DNA of 64,000 nucleotides from contig SJOL01006418.1 of assembly GCA_004794785.1 (NCBI GenBank), forward strand, positions 670,573 to 734,572, read 5' to 3'. Shown piece by piece: positions 22,237 to 35,850 of the stretch; positions within the stretch are counted from its first letter, which is position 1; every line of letters begins with the position of its first letter. Position numbers and translations under genes: made by a program. The DNA comes from Opisthorchis felineus. Taxonomy: Eukaryota; Platyhelminthes; Trematoda; Opisthorchiida; Opisthorchiidae. The notes beneath the pieces were generated by a model. It did no database searches, had not been told where the DNA came from, and was given only the letters and a program-made list of their open reading frames with translations.

Positions 22237-24950
22237 CTGGGTGCAAGTGTTTTCCGGTGACAGTTATTTTCGGGGGACGTACATTCGTGCGTAGGCTACA
22301 GTCCAGAGTTATTCACCGCCAAACGTATCTACAACACTCCTGAATCGAGTTCACTGACGAGGTGTAGAGTCCTGTAGCAATACACCACCAGCTGCGAATT
22401 TTACTCACTCTCTACACTATCAGGAAACTGGAGCGGTCTGGATGAATTAAAAATATTCTTAAAACTGTCTCACTAACGTTGTGGTGTGAACTGATCAGAA
22501 ACGTGCCTTCTGATATAGGAAAACCTATGAACTGAGCATTGAATCATGACGAAAGTAGTCGTGAAATTTTGCTAAGGTCAAAACTGTCCTGTCGAGAGGA
22601 GGTTTGCTTCCCGATGGACTGTATTTACTCCGCTACATATGTTTACCATTAGCCACATTAGCTATCTATTGTTCTTCGAAGTGACAAACTTCGCATCTTT
22701 ATGCGCTTTGTATGTAAGATTTTCCCGCGATTTCTCGTTAGGCCGCGATTAGTACAGCACATTAGGAAGTCCAAACGTTTTACTTGAGGAATGGAAATCC
22801 GCCACAAATGACATCAGAACTGTGACTTTCTACTTCCTGTTTCTGAAATACCTCTTCGTTCTGGTTCCTCTAATCCCCGAAATGTGTACATCGCCGTCAT
22901 GAGCACCAAGCAGTACTGCAACTTAGTCCATTGTGCTAGTAGGGTTGACTTCAAACTCGTTTAGACAAAAGTTCAGTCCGTCACATTTTCCACTTTCCTT
23001 TAATTTATGGACTATTTCCATGTTGTTGAGTTATCCGGACGCATAAGGTGGCTGGACGTTACCAACACACGCTTTCCTACGCCTACACTTTCGCTAAGTG
23101 ATGTAATTTATGCGATCAAGTTTGCTGGAGAAAATGACCTCGCCTTGCAAGTTTTGCTGCAGATCAACTGACACAGGAAGCTAAATTACACGGTATTCAT
23201 GTCATTCTCCTACCATTCTACAAGATTCTGAAGCAATGAACCGCTGGATCAGTCTTCTGGCTGCGTGCAGATTGGCTCGATGTAATAGGATTGCCGACAG
23301 TGCTGCCGACGTGAACAATCGTTTCCCTGATAGAGCTGTTTTTGGGAATACCAGCACTAATGACCTATCGGTCGATTTTAATTGGTTGTACTCTTCTAGT
23401 GGTCAGAACTTGTTCCTCTACTGCGAAAGATATAGACAAGTGAATTGATTGCAGGAGCTTTGGTGCACTTGTTTCGTTTTGTATAAATAAAACCAAAATG
23501 GCAGTGCATGGGCCTTTCCACTGTCGACAAACGACTCTCAATCAGAGCAACAGCACGATTTACGCGCCTATTTGATGCTGGTTTAGTTGTTAAGCCCTTT
23601 TGAGAACTTGGTGTTGACGTTTTTTGTGTTTTTCAGGACAAGACTGAGTTGACTCAGTACTTTCCCGACGTGCTGTGCTGGGTAGTGTGAACGGTCGAGC
23701 AGAAACAAAGCCGTTCTTAATCAACATTGAGCTGAAAACTTCACTGTAGAATGTTGTGTTCTTCCTCCAAAAGAACACTGGGTCATATTTGTGCGTTCTC
23801 TAAGATTTTTTTGCTGGCGCATCCTGAAAGTTTTGCCTCAGCCCTTGATCAGCCACCAATAGGAGCACCCGAGCTACCAATATTTCAATACGATGATGGC
23901 ATCTTGAATCACTCATTGGTAATGGCGTTGTTGTGAATAACATAAGCTGTGCTGTAGGTTTCTGATGAAGTTTGTAAGAGCCCAGTTCATTTTATACCAC
24001 TCTTTAAGTAGAGTAAGTGTGAAATTAAAGAAATATTGAACATATTCTTTTGGTTTTTCCAGCTTTGATAAACATTAATTCAGTAGATTAATACAACAGA
24101 GAAAAAGTTAGGGATTCAGTTTTTCGTCTATCCGGTGTTAGCACCACTTGAATGCAAAACGCCTTATGTCATAATTGGAATAGTGTTGAAGATTAAATTC
24201 AAAATGTGCTGAGTGTACCAATGCAGCTAGTTTAGCGTAGCTGGAAGCATATCATGCTGTTATGCTCTATTCAAGGCTAGCTAACTTTAGAGGACCACCA
24301 AATTAAACGGAATGTATTACGTGGTGAGATTTACTGTTGATATTTTACAAAGCAATTAGATGGGAAAAATCCTGGTTCTCATAGATTTTTCAAATTCATA
24401 TTTATTCTAATAAGCGACAGAGACTGTCTAATGTGAGTGTGGGACCTGTAGGGAGACCCTACTTGAAGACGGAATTGGATATCGGGTGAAGCTGCCACTG
24501 CTCTTATCGTGTGACAAAAAACGGCATCCTCATTGCCATTAGACACTTCTGTGCGATTACACGCTTGTGTAACTTGTTCAAAATCACATAATTTTATTGA
24601 AATGACTAGAGCGACGCGGAACTACACGATCATCGCCAGAATAGATAAAAGCAGCAAACATGTGGCGAGTCTGTGATGAAGGTTAGGTTAAAATCTATAA
24701 GTTCTTGGCCACCGAAGGATCAACTATACGATTTGGAAGCTTTTGAATTACACAGTGGATCGAGATTAGCGAAATTCAATGTGTACCCTCGGGATAAACC
24801 AGCACACGGCCTGTGAAGACCGTGACATCACTGCGCTACGCCCATACGTCGCAACAAGTTTGGAAGTTTTCAAAGCTCGACAACTGGAATAATTCATCCA
24901 AAAAACAAGGAGCAATCTATTATTCCGCCAAGCTTCCGGTTTCTTCAGAA
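22237..24950. other. No gene recognised
   Basis: No supportable gene. Near 23,836-23,890 a short stretch containing CACCCGAGCTACCAATATTT matches part of the repeat at 55.85 kb, so a small fragment of that family probably lies here. Confidence 0.45.
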
Positions 24951-25105
24951 AAACATACAGTCCTAAGTAACAGATCATGCCACGGCCTCCAGTGTTTGGC
25001 TATATCTCCCACACTCGCCGGTGACCTCGACTGTGGCATATGAAACCAACGTACCCTTGGTACGTGATTTATAGCTGATAGACTGAACTGACTGGACTGA
25101 CGGAT
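24951..25105 (+). repeat. SINE-like dispersed repeat, copy R2
   Basis: Contains CCACGGCCTCCAGTGTTTGG, TCTCCCACACTCG, GAAACCAACGTACCCTTGG and TATAGCTGATAGA followed by a CTGAACTGACTGGACTGAC tail. Matches R3 and R4 in the same order. Confidence 0.6.
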
Positions 25106-28100
25106 CTGTTCTAACACAACCAGGTCAGAAAGAATTTTTCAAAACACATTTTGTTCAGTTTCTACATAAGAAAAATGCAGGTCAGCAAACGATGTATGAT
25201 GGATGCTTTTAAATGTGCACAAATACCTTGCCCATCTCTCTCTATTGCACAACTCCAAGTACATTAGTCCAACTCCAAAACTTGGTGCAACACCACTGCG
25301 GTTACCACTAGAAAGCCAAAATACTACCTCTTGAATGGAAGTGGGTGACATCTGTTTCAATTTAGTACACGTCTTTAGTGAAAATTCCTAGCATGTGCAG
25401 TCAGCGCGCACGTCGTTTAACTCTCTCGGATGTATGCTTATCTTCTGAGGAATCGCCAATTTTAGTGAGGCAAACTCATAAAAAGAAGGACCGTGTATTT
25501 CGTGAGATCACATTACAATTACAACGAAGTCAAACATTGTCCAGTTTATAAATTGATATGCGAAATTACAGCTATGCATGTTGTGTGAATTGTACATCAA
25601 GTGACTCCATGAGCAAAGCATCTTGAAACAAATTTTTCTTGCTATTTTGTGTTTGGGCTCAGCTTTTTACTTAGTCCCAAAACAACCGTAGATACCTTAA
25701 TCATCGAAATGATGTAACCAAACCAAGGATCAGGTCAGAAGGATTTCTCAAAGAAATGTGAGCACGAAAAAATCTATCTAGCCATTCATTTTCCGGTCTC
25801 TACCTTTTTTGACTCAACAAGAGCATTTTTGTGGACAAGGAAAATTTATTGCACTGGGCTGATAATTTTACTAAATGTATGGTCAGTACCTGCTATACTT
25901 CCTGGGTCAGTTCTCTTACCTTGACCTTAAGGGCTTAGCACAAGTCTCATTTCTTATGCTTCCAACGCTTCGCCTAAAAGATCGCTAGGAATATAAAATC
26001 CTACGTGGCTAAAATTATCAAAAACTCTCTGTCCGTGCATCTTGACAAAGTGACCATAAGGTGATCGTTGTCAGGGACATAAATTCACCTAAAGTGGATA
26101 GAACACCTGGAAGAAGGTAGGTTTTGGTAAAGGATAGAGGAGGAAGAGGCGGGAACAGCCTGTACAACAGCAATGATTCAGTGGAAACAATTAGTTTAAT
26201 TAATTACTTAATAAACAAAACAATTAATTGAAACACCTTGGGCGTGAGATGCGACGTCATCAGCGGGACTAACAGGTCTCCAAAACGTCTTCTATCCACG
26301 GGATTTTGAATACTGACCCATTATCCATTTCTAACCTCACCGACAACAAGTTCAGTATGCAAAGACGAACAGACTTTAGCTAGTCAGACCAGCTATGAAA
26401 TGACAGCATGCTTGTCACTTGGTCTATCCCGTGCTGTGTAGTTTAGGGTTTACAACCATTTGTAAAAGAGCTCATGTGGGTCTAGCTAGGAAGGCACGAA
26501 GATCGCACAAAGCTAATTTTGACAGTGATTGTTTTTGCCACGCCATGACCTGTCCTACACAACCCTGTGGTAAACAACAAAAGGGATAGAAAACAACCTT
26601 TTTCCACAGGTTGTAAGTGGGTATGCATAATCCAGGTCCTAATTACTTTCCCACGGAAAGCTTTATCTTCCAATCCAGTGCTTCCGATGCACTACCTAGC
26701 ACTTGCCTATAGACACTTTTGTGTACACGGTGCAACCAGCTAATGACCGCTACTTTATGAAGACATTATAGGACTTCTAATTGGAGAGGCCAGGTCTCGG
26801 TGCCATGAAGTGAAACTGCTTTTATGTTTGATACTATTCTTAAACCGCAGTGACACCCGATTCTAAAGTCAACCAAGCGAATATTATTCATTCCTTTATA
26901 GTACTTGCACCCGATGGGTCTCCAGTAGTTGTTTTTAGCATAACTAGACAGTTTGTTTGCAAAAGCTTCATCAACAATCGAGCTAACACTATTAGTGTGG
27001 CAAAGCGCAGCGAAGTGTTACTGGTTATGTGCTGGCTGTACCAAGCCGCTACGCTTCGCTCCATGACAAAGCATTGATTGTGTTGCCTCGACTGGTGGGG
27101 AAACGTGTACAGTCAAACCTCCTAGTTCAGAAAACAAACAAACGACAAGCGGTTTGCCTAAACCACAATATTCTATGCAATATGGTTCATTTTTCACAGT
27201 TCAGGAGGAGCTATTAGAGCCTCCAAGATGAGCGTGCATAACATCGAACTGTTCATTCTGGAGACAACGTGGTGAAACGGGATTGGAACTCCTAAATTAA
27301 AAATCTGAGTCTTGTAGATGCGGAGGAAATGTTGAAATGAAAGTTTGCTTTCGATGTTCTATTTAGAATAGTTTGCATGGACCGATGATCGTTAGCAGAA
27401 CTGGGTACGTACGACCCAAATCCACTGGCCATTCTCCAGCTGCTATTTCGATAACGAAGTTAACGGTCACTCGAAGGTTGAAGTTCACTGTGACCTCAAA
27501 CATCAAATCGAACACATAAATATAGAAAGCAACGATGTCAACTTCTGCCATTTTCGTCGAAGGTTTACGGTAGTTCATTCTGAACCATTAGGGATAGGAA
27601 ACAATGGAGAGCACGGAGAGCATGCATCAAGTATACATCGAAGTCTACCCAAGAAGTTGAAATTTATATTCCTATACGGTGTGTGTGGCGATGCTCCAAC
27701 ATCTGACACACCGAAATGACGTGGTTGGCACATCCCTCACCTGGTCAAATTCCTGTCCGATTTTCTTGGACTTGAGTCCCAATTTCTGGAACTTTACAAA
27801 CTTATCGAAGCCAGTTGATGCGTAAATGTTGAGACGCAATCTAAAGCTGCAACGCACACTTTAGGTATCCTTTCCAACTAAGTAACTAGAACCTACCCTT
27901 TCTGAACTAGTTTAAAAAATTTAGTCAAAACAGAGCACAATGCCTCTCGTTGCCTCCTAAGTCCACCAATGAGGGAACGCGTGCCGTTGCAGTCTGATAA
28001 TGTTAAAGACAGAAAATCATACTCCAGAATCTAAAGAGTCGTCTGAAACCGCATATCACAAATCGAGTTTATGATAGAGAGAGAGAGAGGTAAGGAGGCG

Positions 28101-29992
28101 AATGTCGGATGAACTGCAGAAAGATATACCACCCAATGGTCAAGGTGATGACCCTTGTGTGGTAACTTTTCAAATATTTTCTCTCGTCGCTTCACAAGTA
28201 ACCAGTTCTTTTGGTCTTGTTTTTGTGAATGGGATAAAGCAGTTTCTTAACAATCCCAAATGCACTATCGATATGAAACCTAAGAACCCTCTGATTTCAA
28301 CAATTTTTTCTATTAGCGCACCAGCTGAGCTTGTGTTGACGTCTGACAGACTTTATGACTGAACTATGCGTGTCCGACTAAATGAGAAATCCTGCAATAA
28401 CATGAGACGGTGGCTGTTATGAAATCCATTGTTTACGTGATGGACGTTCAGAAACACTGCATAACGAATTCCTTGAAACATGCACTGAGTTGTTTATCTC
28501 TCTCCATCCACGACTGTCTTCTTGTGCAGTTCTTATGGCTTTATATATCCTACTTTGATATGCCTGTCAACTTTTATATCAATTTTTCGGTGGCCAAACT
28601 GGCAATTGGGTTCTTAGTTTTCCCAGAAAAATTTATCAAAGTCGGACATGAGCATTATGTAGATCGAAGTGTGTATTCTAGAAAGGTAGAAGAGAATGAA
28701 GTTGTTTTGTATTAGCCTACAGCTTCATGGGTGTTCATCAGTAGAGGAATACCGGGTATCAAGAAGGGATCAACTGCACCTCAACCTGACGCTACTAAGG
28801 GACATCTGATCAGTGTAACGATGCAAATAGCAATCAAGACCAAGATGGTCTTATCACAATGTTATGTTAATCTGTGAAGTCATACTTGTGCAGCTAGATA
28901 TAATTGTAGTTTCCGACAGAGTATCTTTCGCCGAATTAGAGGTACGGTTATTTGGTGCAAACGTTGAAACGTATAAACAAGCCCCACTAGTATTTCGTCT
29001 AGTGCTTTCAGGTGCACGGCATCGCTGATTTCTAATCAGGTGAAGATGATTCACGTAAAATGAAGTCTTTGCCACCACAAACGCATACAAAGCCAGCGGC
29101 TTCACCATAGCCTAAGGTTCATAGGCAGAGGTATGTAAATGATGGAGGTGCCATCCACACGACTATCATAAATGAATCTTGTATTCGGCTCTGGGAAATG
29201 AGATAGACGCTTATTGGTAAACTACTAAGATTTTGCATCGAATCGCTTAAGGGTATGAACCCCAATCGTTGCGGTGAAAGGCGATGATCAAGGTCTTAGA
29301 ATTGGATGTGAAATCGCAGAGGTGAGTGCTGATTCAATATTAGCCTTCTGCACAAGAGTGACACGTTCACAGACTGACCCACGCAACAACAATTTAGAAA
29401 AGATCCAGAGTTAAGATATTAGGGGGAGATGGAATATGTCAACAACAGTCTGTTTTCGTCTAGCCGCTATGCTGTATGCAGCAAGTGTGGTCGATGTCAT
29501 CACCCAGTAGCAAACGTAACTTAACACTTTTAGAATTATTTACCTGATGGTCACCTGCGGTCAGAGGACGCCCAAACCTTGATAAGAGGACGATTAATGC
29601 CATCACTCGAAGGTTTCATTTACAAAGCCTGATTGTAATAAAGCGATTGAGGATGCATGGCTATGAGATCATTTCAAACGGGCTATCAAGTAATTTCTTT
29701 CCCCTAACCTGAAGGACTGGTGAACGTAGTCTTCCTAATTACCGGTGAATGATGGTTTCTATTATTCTCCTGAAAGTTCAGACTTAAGTAGCAAGACCAG
29801 TGAAGAATACTGAGAACCCGAGTTAAAATGCCCATTGGCAGACCCGCGAATGAGTAAATTGGAACAAGGCAACAGATTCCCCTACCTCAATATTTTGGGA
29901 TTTTAATTAAAGAAGACTGCTTTATAGAAACATCAGATGTATGTTACACATAGATACAACAGCTGTTTTCACTGAATACGCAACGTACTTAC
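25106..29992. other. No gene recognised; one GA microsatellite
   Basis: A short (GA)n run sits at about 28,075-28,091. Two AT-rich open frames follow (28,102-28,362 and 28,410-28,715) with no domain and no decisive splice sites. A minus-strand frame near 28,854-29,108 ends close to a weak donor and could be a further exon of the gene at 30 kb, but I cannot support it. Confidence 0.45.
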
Positions 29993-30657
29993 CCCGTGCT
30001 TAGCATCCAGGGATGATAATGGTCGCCCGTTAAACAGGATTGATACTTTTGGTAGTGGGTCTGCCCAAGCAGCACAGCTGATTGATGTGGAAGACTGACA
30101 CAAATGCTTGAAAAATACTGGCCAAAAAGGAGAGAACTGGACTCCTTCAGAGCTAGTACAAAACCATGGCTGCAAAAGTTGCATCTGGTGGACCCTCGCC
30201 AAACTGATAACGGGCTGCATACATGCCCGATCAAATAGTGTTAAAACTGTGGAAGTGGGATGTAACTGTCCTAAGTAATGATGAAATAAGTAAGGTAACA
30301 GTACGTCTGGCTCACCTGTAGGTTGAGTTTTATACACGGATGCATTAATAAGGTAGGTTCTCTCGCGCGAGACCAGTCTGCAGATAGCATCAGAATTTCG
30401 TTCTCCCTTTAATACAGCATCGAATGTAACTATGCACTTGCCGCTTCTGTCAGGGTCCAATTTCAAATACATATGTTTCAAATACATACCCGTAAGAGCG
30501 TTCAGCATCGATTAAGTCGGGAGAGAATTGCCTGACCCATAAACACACACCGTCGGGTTCTGCGGTTTCACAGACCAATCCCCTTTTTCTTTCCTCTTTG
30601 GTCAGTTCGTCATAAATAATTGGATACCACTGGATGCGTTGCTCTTGCATATATCTG
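29993..30657 (-). CDS. Gene fragment: three exons joined by 43- and 45-nt introns, unknown protein
   Basis: Minus strand. Exon A 30657-30490 (acceptor CTACTACATTTCAG before it, donor GG|GTATGT), intron 30489-30447 (43 nt, ends CCCTGACAG). Exon B 30446-30316 (donor ACAG|GTGAGC), intron 30315-30271 (45 nt, ends CATTACTTAG). Exon C 30270-29993, ending at donor GGG|GTAAGT. Phases agree at every joint (2/2, 1/1, out in 0), giving about 192 codons without a stop. The 43-nt intron shifts the frame, so splicing is needed to keep it open. Peptides include DGVCLWVRQFSPDLIDAER (A), IVTFDAVLKGERNSDAICRL (B) and ILFNGRPLSSLDAKHG (C). Both ends continue into unseen exons. I do not recognise the family; a membrane or signal segment is not evident. 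Confidence 0.6.
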
Positions 30658-31069
30658 CTGAAATGTAGTAGAATTGCCAAAACATAAATGACCAAACTAT
30701 AAAACCTATTATTAATGCATTCTTCAGCTTTGTTCGTTTCACCGGGGTGATATCGGATTGGTCAAGGAAATTATTTAGCCTTTACAGACCGTCCAATGTG
30801 CTCAGCTCTGCAATTGACCCAATCACATTGAAGTCAATTAGTGGGCGTCCAGACTAGCGCTTTCACTGCCGCCAGCCAATCATTTTGAACAGTATATGGT
30901 TGAATGACGTTTTCAAGGGGAAATTTTAGTAACTGCAGGATTGCAGACTACTCCTGAGACACTTCTGATCTGCAACTGGGAAAATTACTTCTCTGTGTGT
31001 CTCTTTGGCTGGGACGCATTCACACTATCAATATCTTCAAAACATTCCGTGTAATTCCGTACATCAAAG
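30658..31069. other. Presumed intron or upstream DNA of the 30-kb gene
   Basis: Nothing codes visibly. The stretch directly before exon A on the minus strand is T-rich and ends in TTTCAG, fitting the 3' end of an intron of unknown length. Confidence 0.4.
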
Positions 31070-31250
31070 CTATTGCCTTCAATGCGTAACTACCCAGATC
31101 ATAAAACTAAGCAAACATGCCATCGCCTCCGAGGGTTGGCTGTATGTTCCACATTCTCCCACTCCCAATGGGTCGAAACCGTAGCAGCTGGAACCAGTGT
31201 ACCTATGGTACACGGTTAACATCTGATAAATTGAATTGAATTGACTTTCA
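31070..31250 (+). repeat. SINE-like dispersed repeat, copy R3
   Basis: The best-preserved copy: CAATGCGTAACTACCCAGAT, CATGCCATCGCCTCCGAGGG, TCCCACTCCC, GTAGCAGCTGGAACCAGTG, CTATGGTACACGGTT, then a TTGAATTGAATTGAC tail. Confidence 0.6.
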
Positions 31251-31489
31251 CTTGATAGAACTTACGCCACAGTGGTACCTTTTTGCTCACGTTATGTGTG
31301 CCGGAACTCCCCAGTTTAGGATATGCTTAATCTCATGAGTTCTAGACAAATGACATCAGCAGAAAGAAGACAGAGAGGAAAGCCCTCACAAAATTCATCT
31401 ACTACTTTATACATACATGTTGGACCATTGTACGTGAATCCGTTAAACGTTTGGAATCGCGGTAACAAAGAAGCCGTTGTTCTTTATCC

Positions 31490-31622
31490 CAAGCTTTAGC
31501 CCATGTAGCAGTCGTAAACACCGTAAGAGATAAACATTTCCCATTGATTCGCTGGAACCAACGTGCCTATGGTACACGGTTTATAGCTGAGAAGTTGATT
31601 GATTGATTGGTTGGTTAAAATG
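31490..31622 (+). repeat. SINE-like dispersed repeat, copy R4
   Basis: The 3' half matches R3 closely (GCTGGAACCAACGTGCCTAT, GGTACACGGTTTATAGCTGA) and ends in a TTGATTGATTGATTGG tail. The 5' half is diverged or absent. Confidence 0.6.
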
Positions 31623-33299
31623 ATCGATCAATAATCCGACTTAAACGTAGATTCGAGTGCACCGCTCGAATGCCAGTGCATGGCTTACATAGTCTACGTT
31701 TTTTACAGCTGCGCACATTATAGTATCGAGCTGCTTGACTGAAGTCATGCACTTGTAGTCAAGACAATCGGAAACACTGTTAAGACGGAAAAACCTTTTG
31801 CCTGACGAAATGCGCCGTGAGGGAATAATCTTTCGAAGAAGGCCTGTTTACGCTGGTGGGCCTTGAACAAAATTGCAAATGAAAAGATGTTTTATAGCTT
31901 ACTGAGGAACAAAAAGCAAAGTATCTTGCGAATATTAGGATAACATGTAATTTACGGTGTACGTATTGAGATACCTCTCAAACTGTGAGCCAATAAGCCA
32001 TATTAACATGTCCAAATCTTTAGCCTAATTTAATGAAACTTGCACATAAGAACCGCGCAAATCCTTTTTCTTTGCAGTGTGAAAATAACTGTTCCGATCT
32101 AAAGCTGACAACTTGATGTGGTGGTCAAGCTTGAGTCCTGCAGTGATCACGAGGGCTGCACTGACTGGAACTTCGTTCCACAAGGTGCAACCATGTCAGG
32201 AGGGTCAAAGAGAGCAGTCAGGCTAAGAACAGCGAGGACTCGGACTACGCTTAATCGTATCGGGAAGTTGTCTGCGGGTAAATTCGTACTGTCCTCTGCG
32301 ATGGGAGTGTGAAGGCGATTAGCATGTCCACAACAACGATGCTGCTTCCCCCAGAAAGAACAGGTTTGAAAAGGTTGGCCATAAGAAGCGTCCGATCGTT
32401 CAACGGTGGCCGTAATCGCCGGCTACCTATCCTATACAGTCGAAAACAAATAAAACTCGCCAAGAACCTGATGCGGCTCCAAAGGTATTTACAGTGCGTG
32501 GCGGCATCATGTATGCCTTGTTTCCTGCACCTTCAAACCAGGAAAGCCCCTATAGTCGAGCAGGTAAGACTTAGTAGTCACTGGTTTCGGGCAGTTTCAT
32601 CCGAGGAGACCCTACCACCAGCCGCATCGCGCGTCAGAACTATAAATGAGAGGCGACGGGTAGTGTTCCCAAACAAAGCCCTACATTCTTCTGCTGCATT
32701 CTGGATCGATTCTTTGAACCAAGGGCCAGAATTCGAGTACCTAAACCGAACCCACTTCGTCGACCTCAGCAACCGCAAAATATCACTTGATTGCATGCAT
32801 TCTTAGCCCACCGATGTCCCTCTCTGACACTTTCCCACCCCACAAGAGAAGATCGTTGGGTCATTTGATTGTCAGTTATCTGATCGATGTGGCTTGTCAA
32901 CCATTCTGTCCATGAACAATAAACAAAACAGCACCTTGCTGAATCCGCAACCATTCACCATCCATCCTTTACGTTAAAATGGCAAACAGGTAGCGTCATC
33001 ATCATCAGGGACACCCATATTAGTGTTCAAACTGATGCTCCACGCCCCTGCAACCACAAAATTTATTTTATTATGCTTAAACCTCAATGGGTGGATCAAA
33101 GAACCTGTTGCTGCAACTCACAAGAATTTCGAGGTGCCTACACCTCCAAGCAATCAATCAGACAATTCGGAAAGAAACTGATAGCACGAGCGCCACTGAT
33201 GTCGACTAGCCGGCAATTCTTGCAATGGCGCCAAACAAGCCCAGGGAAGATTACAAGGAGCACATCTAGAAAGCCGAACAGCACCGACAACACCCGAGC
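31623..33299. other. No recognised gene; open-frame-rich segment before a LINE
   Basis: From 32,118 to 32,806 the DNA is GC-richer than its surroundings and open on both strands (one plus frame of 165 codons at 32,309). No domain is recognisable and the composition (Arg, Ser, Leu) looks like translated repeat. It could be the 5' part of the following LINE or another decayed element. Confidence 0.4.
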
Positions 33300-35850
33300 G
33301 CTTAGTCATCTATTTCACGCACCCAGTGTTGGCTCAGACTCTATATATTCTTCAAATTGATGCATACTGTGTCTCTGAAATACATATACAAGACAAAAGT
33401 GATGTCAAGCTTCTTAAAACGCCAAAGACAAACTCAGCTCTTCCGGTTTTTACTCCCCGTATGTCTGGTGCTCGAGGAGAGATGACTATTGGAATATATG
33501 GCATTGGAGTTGTACTCAACTGTGGGTTGAACGCTGTTAGCTGGAATGGATTCCGGTGAACAGCTGCCTTTGCGGTGTCCCCTTATCCAGCCCAATCATG
33601 CTCAGTGCTACTCGACGTCTGAACCTGCGTCTGTTTTTAGCGCGGGCGTATGCCAAGCGAAAGGTAATGATATTATCACACTTCGGTGGAATATCAATTC
33701 CCAAGTCGGTCGTCTAATTCCATGGAATCACGTCTAGAGGGTCACTTCGAAGTCGATGTTCGCCGCACACAGAACGGACAGCAACTCTCCCAGTTCTGTG
33801 CTTACCATCCAATGTTTTTGGCCAGCGCGAATTGTCAACACAAACACTCGCAACGTATAACCTGGCACCACCAATTTCAAATCAACCGTAGACCCAATTG
33901 GACTAAGTGGCTATCAGCCACCGTCGGAAAGCCAAAACCCAAAGCTGCCTGTCCTTCTGGGGCCAAAAAACGATTCTGGCTACGACACAGTGCAAGCATG
34001 TATAACTATTAGCTTTCATTCAGATTCTCGCAAGTCAGCAAAAACCATGGCGATCCACCATCTTCAGAGGACTGTCATAGCTTAACAGTTTCGATCTGAG
34101 CTATTCATCTGCACTCTACAGCAAGCCAACACTACCGTTAGCGAGCAAGTATGTCAAAATGTGACGTGAGCTATGCTAGCGGCGTTTAGTGTTGTCGGTC
34201 CGATTTCCCTAATACAATCAAACTACAACTGTATAGCGTCGAGATCGTTAATCCAGGGAGTCCATACCTGCAACCGACGGGCACGGTGGCGCACGTAAAT
34301 CCCACAAACGCCAAACAATGGCGCGTCTAAGTAAAGTCCGGGAGCTTTGGTAGATAATGGAGGCTCAGGAGATAAAGAAGCCTTTTGTACCGAAAACAGC
34401 CATGACGCACATCACCTAGTAAGACTGAATGACGACTGTCAGTGAAACGTTAAGTAGAACGTCGGCTGAAAATATGGGCCAGACACTTCGAAGAACAGCA
34501 TAGCTGGCCTACTACACCACAGCCTCTAGAGAGGGTGAATGCGGGAAAATGGAATGTAAACCTTAATGACTGTCAGAAGAGATAAGGTACGAAATATCCT
34601 TCCCGAAATGGAGGAAGGCCTCAAAACTGGATGGTTTGTACCTTGTCGTCTTCAAAGGAGGCACAGAAGCCCTGAATACCCACCTGACAAAACACATTGG
34701 CGCCATATGGAGGGAACAGAAAATTTATGCAGAACGTAGTACATCAACAATCATCGCTCTGCTCAAAATGAGTGCGCGGACATCGTACGAACACCACCAT
34801 GGCATCAGTCTGCTAGCTGTGACAAAGACGCTGACCTGTGGGCTCAGTCTTTGGTGGTTGACTGAACACGGAGAAGCAGAGACGTGAAAACCAAGCTGGG
34901 TACCTTCTTGCAAGAGGATAATATATTCATTTTCTGGCAGACTCTGGAACAGCGACACTGCTTCCGTAAACTAACAACGGTGGGTTTCCTTGAATTGGAA
35001 GCTTCCTTTGATTCTGTGGACTGTTAGGGGCTATGCCAGTGGATCAGAGTTGGCCCCATAAATTCCTGACTCTCCATAAAGGGCCGTTCGCCAAATGCCG
35101 TAGACGAGAGAAAGGCTGTGGTGAGCTCCACTTGAATTCATTTTATCAAGTGGTACTAGGCAAGGCCACCCTTCTTAACTTCTCTTCTTTAACTTCATTA
35201 TCGGTATGTCATGAAATATGAAATCTATAATACCCGCGAGGCCGGAATGCTCCCATGACATTCGCTCGCAGATATGGAGTACGCAGGCGACATAGCTCTT
35301 CTTAGAACTGAGATCATCTTAATGTAAACAATACGACACAATCTAACTAATTCTGCCTTACGGCTTTGCATACCTGCATAGTGTAACACTGGGTGGGCTC
35401 CAACCTGAACTTCATGCTTGCAGATGAGCTGATCGAGATAAAGACAAATTTGTATACGTCGGCAGCAGTACCAGTCCAAAGACAATATTTCCATCCGAAT
35501 TGGGAAGGCCAGAGCAGGCTTTGTGAACCTATAACACCGTGGCGCATGCATGACTCCAGTTTATCTGTAAATGGTGGCGTTTACAAGGCTGCTGTGCATT
35601 CCACATTGTTACAGGATTCGGAAACCTGGGAGCTGCGAGCTGAAGACGTTGAAGAACCTTCAGTATGTGACCATCGACGTCTTCGGAACATTGCCCGAGT
35701 CTGGTGGTAACATCAGATCAGTAACGCTGAAGTATGCTAAGTGTTTCTTCGGTGAAAATAACTTGTCCACGATAGATGGACCGACCACACTCCAAAGGTT
35801 GACCTGGCAGGCTCCATAAGCCAGTCGACCAACTTCCTCGGAGAGCCCTT
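33300..35850 (+). mobile_element. RTE-like LINE remnant (endonuclease plus reverse transcriptase)
   Basis: Non-LTR retrotransposon that would nick DNA and copy its RNA in place. Endonuclease remnants in order: CVSEIHIQD (about 33,370), NSQVGRL (about 33,700), and NGQQLSQFCAYHPMFLAS with the following TWHHQ-type segment (33,770-33,900). Then WARHFEEQHSWPTTP (about 34,480), the ENHRGISLL-like SYEHHHGISLLA (about 34,790), FLELEASFDSVD (about 34,985-35,020; the Asp of motif A is kept), and the catalytic YADD box mutated to YAGD at 35,280-35,291. The thumb/C-terminal SETWELRAEDVEEPSVCDHR and LRNIARVWW lie near 35,620-35,705. The frame shifts at least five times. Order and motifs match endonuclease-reverse transcriptase LINEs common in flatworm genomes; the RTE label is a best fit by eye. 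Confidence 0.8.

Noticed and set aside
32309..32806. 165-codon plus-strand frame
   Set aside because: An opposing 72-codon frame overlaps it and there is no recognisable domain. It may be repeat DNA leading into the LINE, so it is not listed as a gene.
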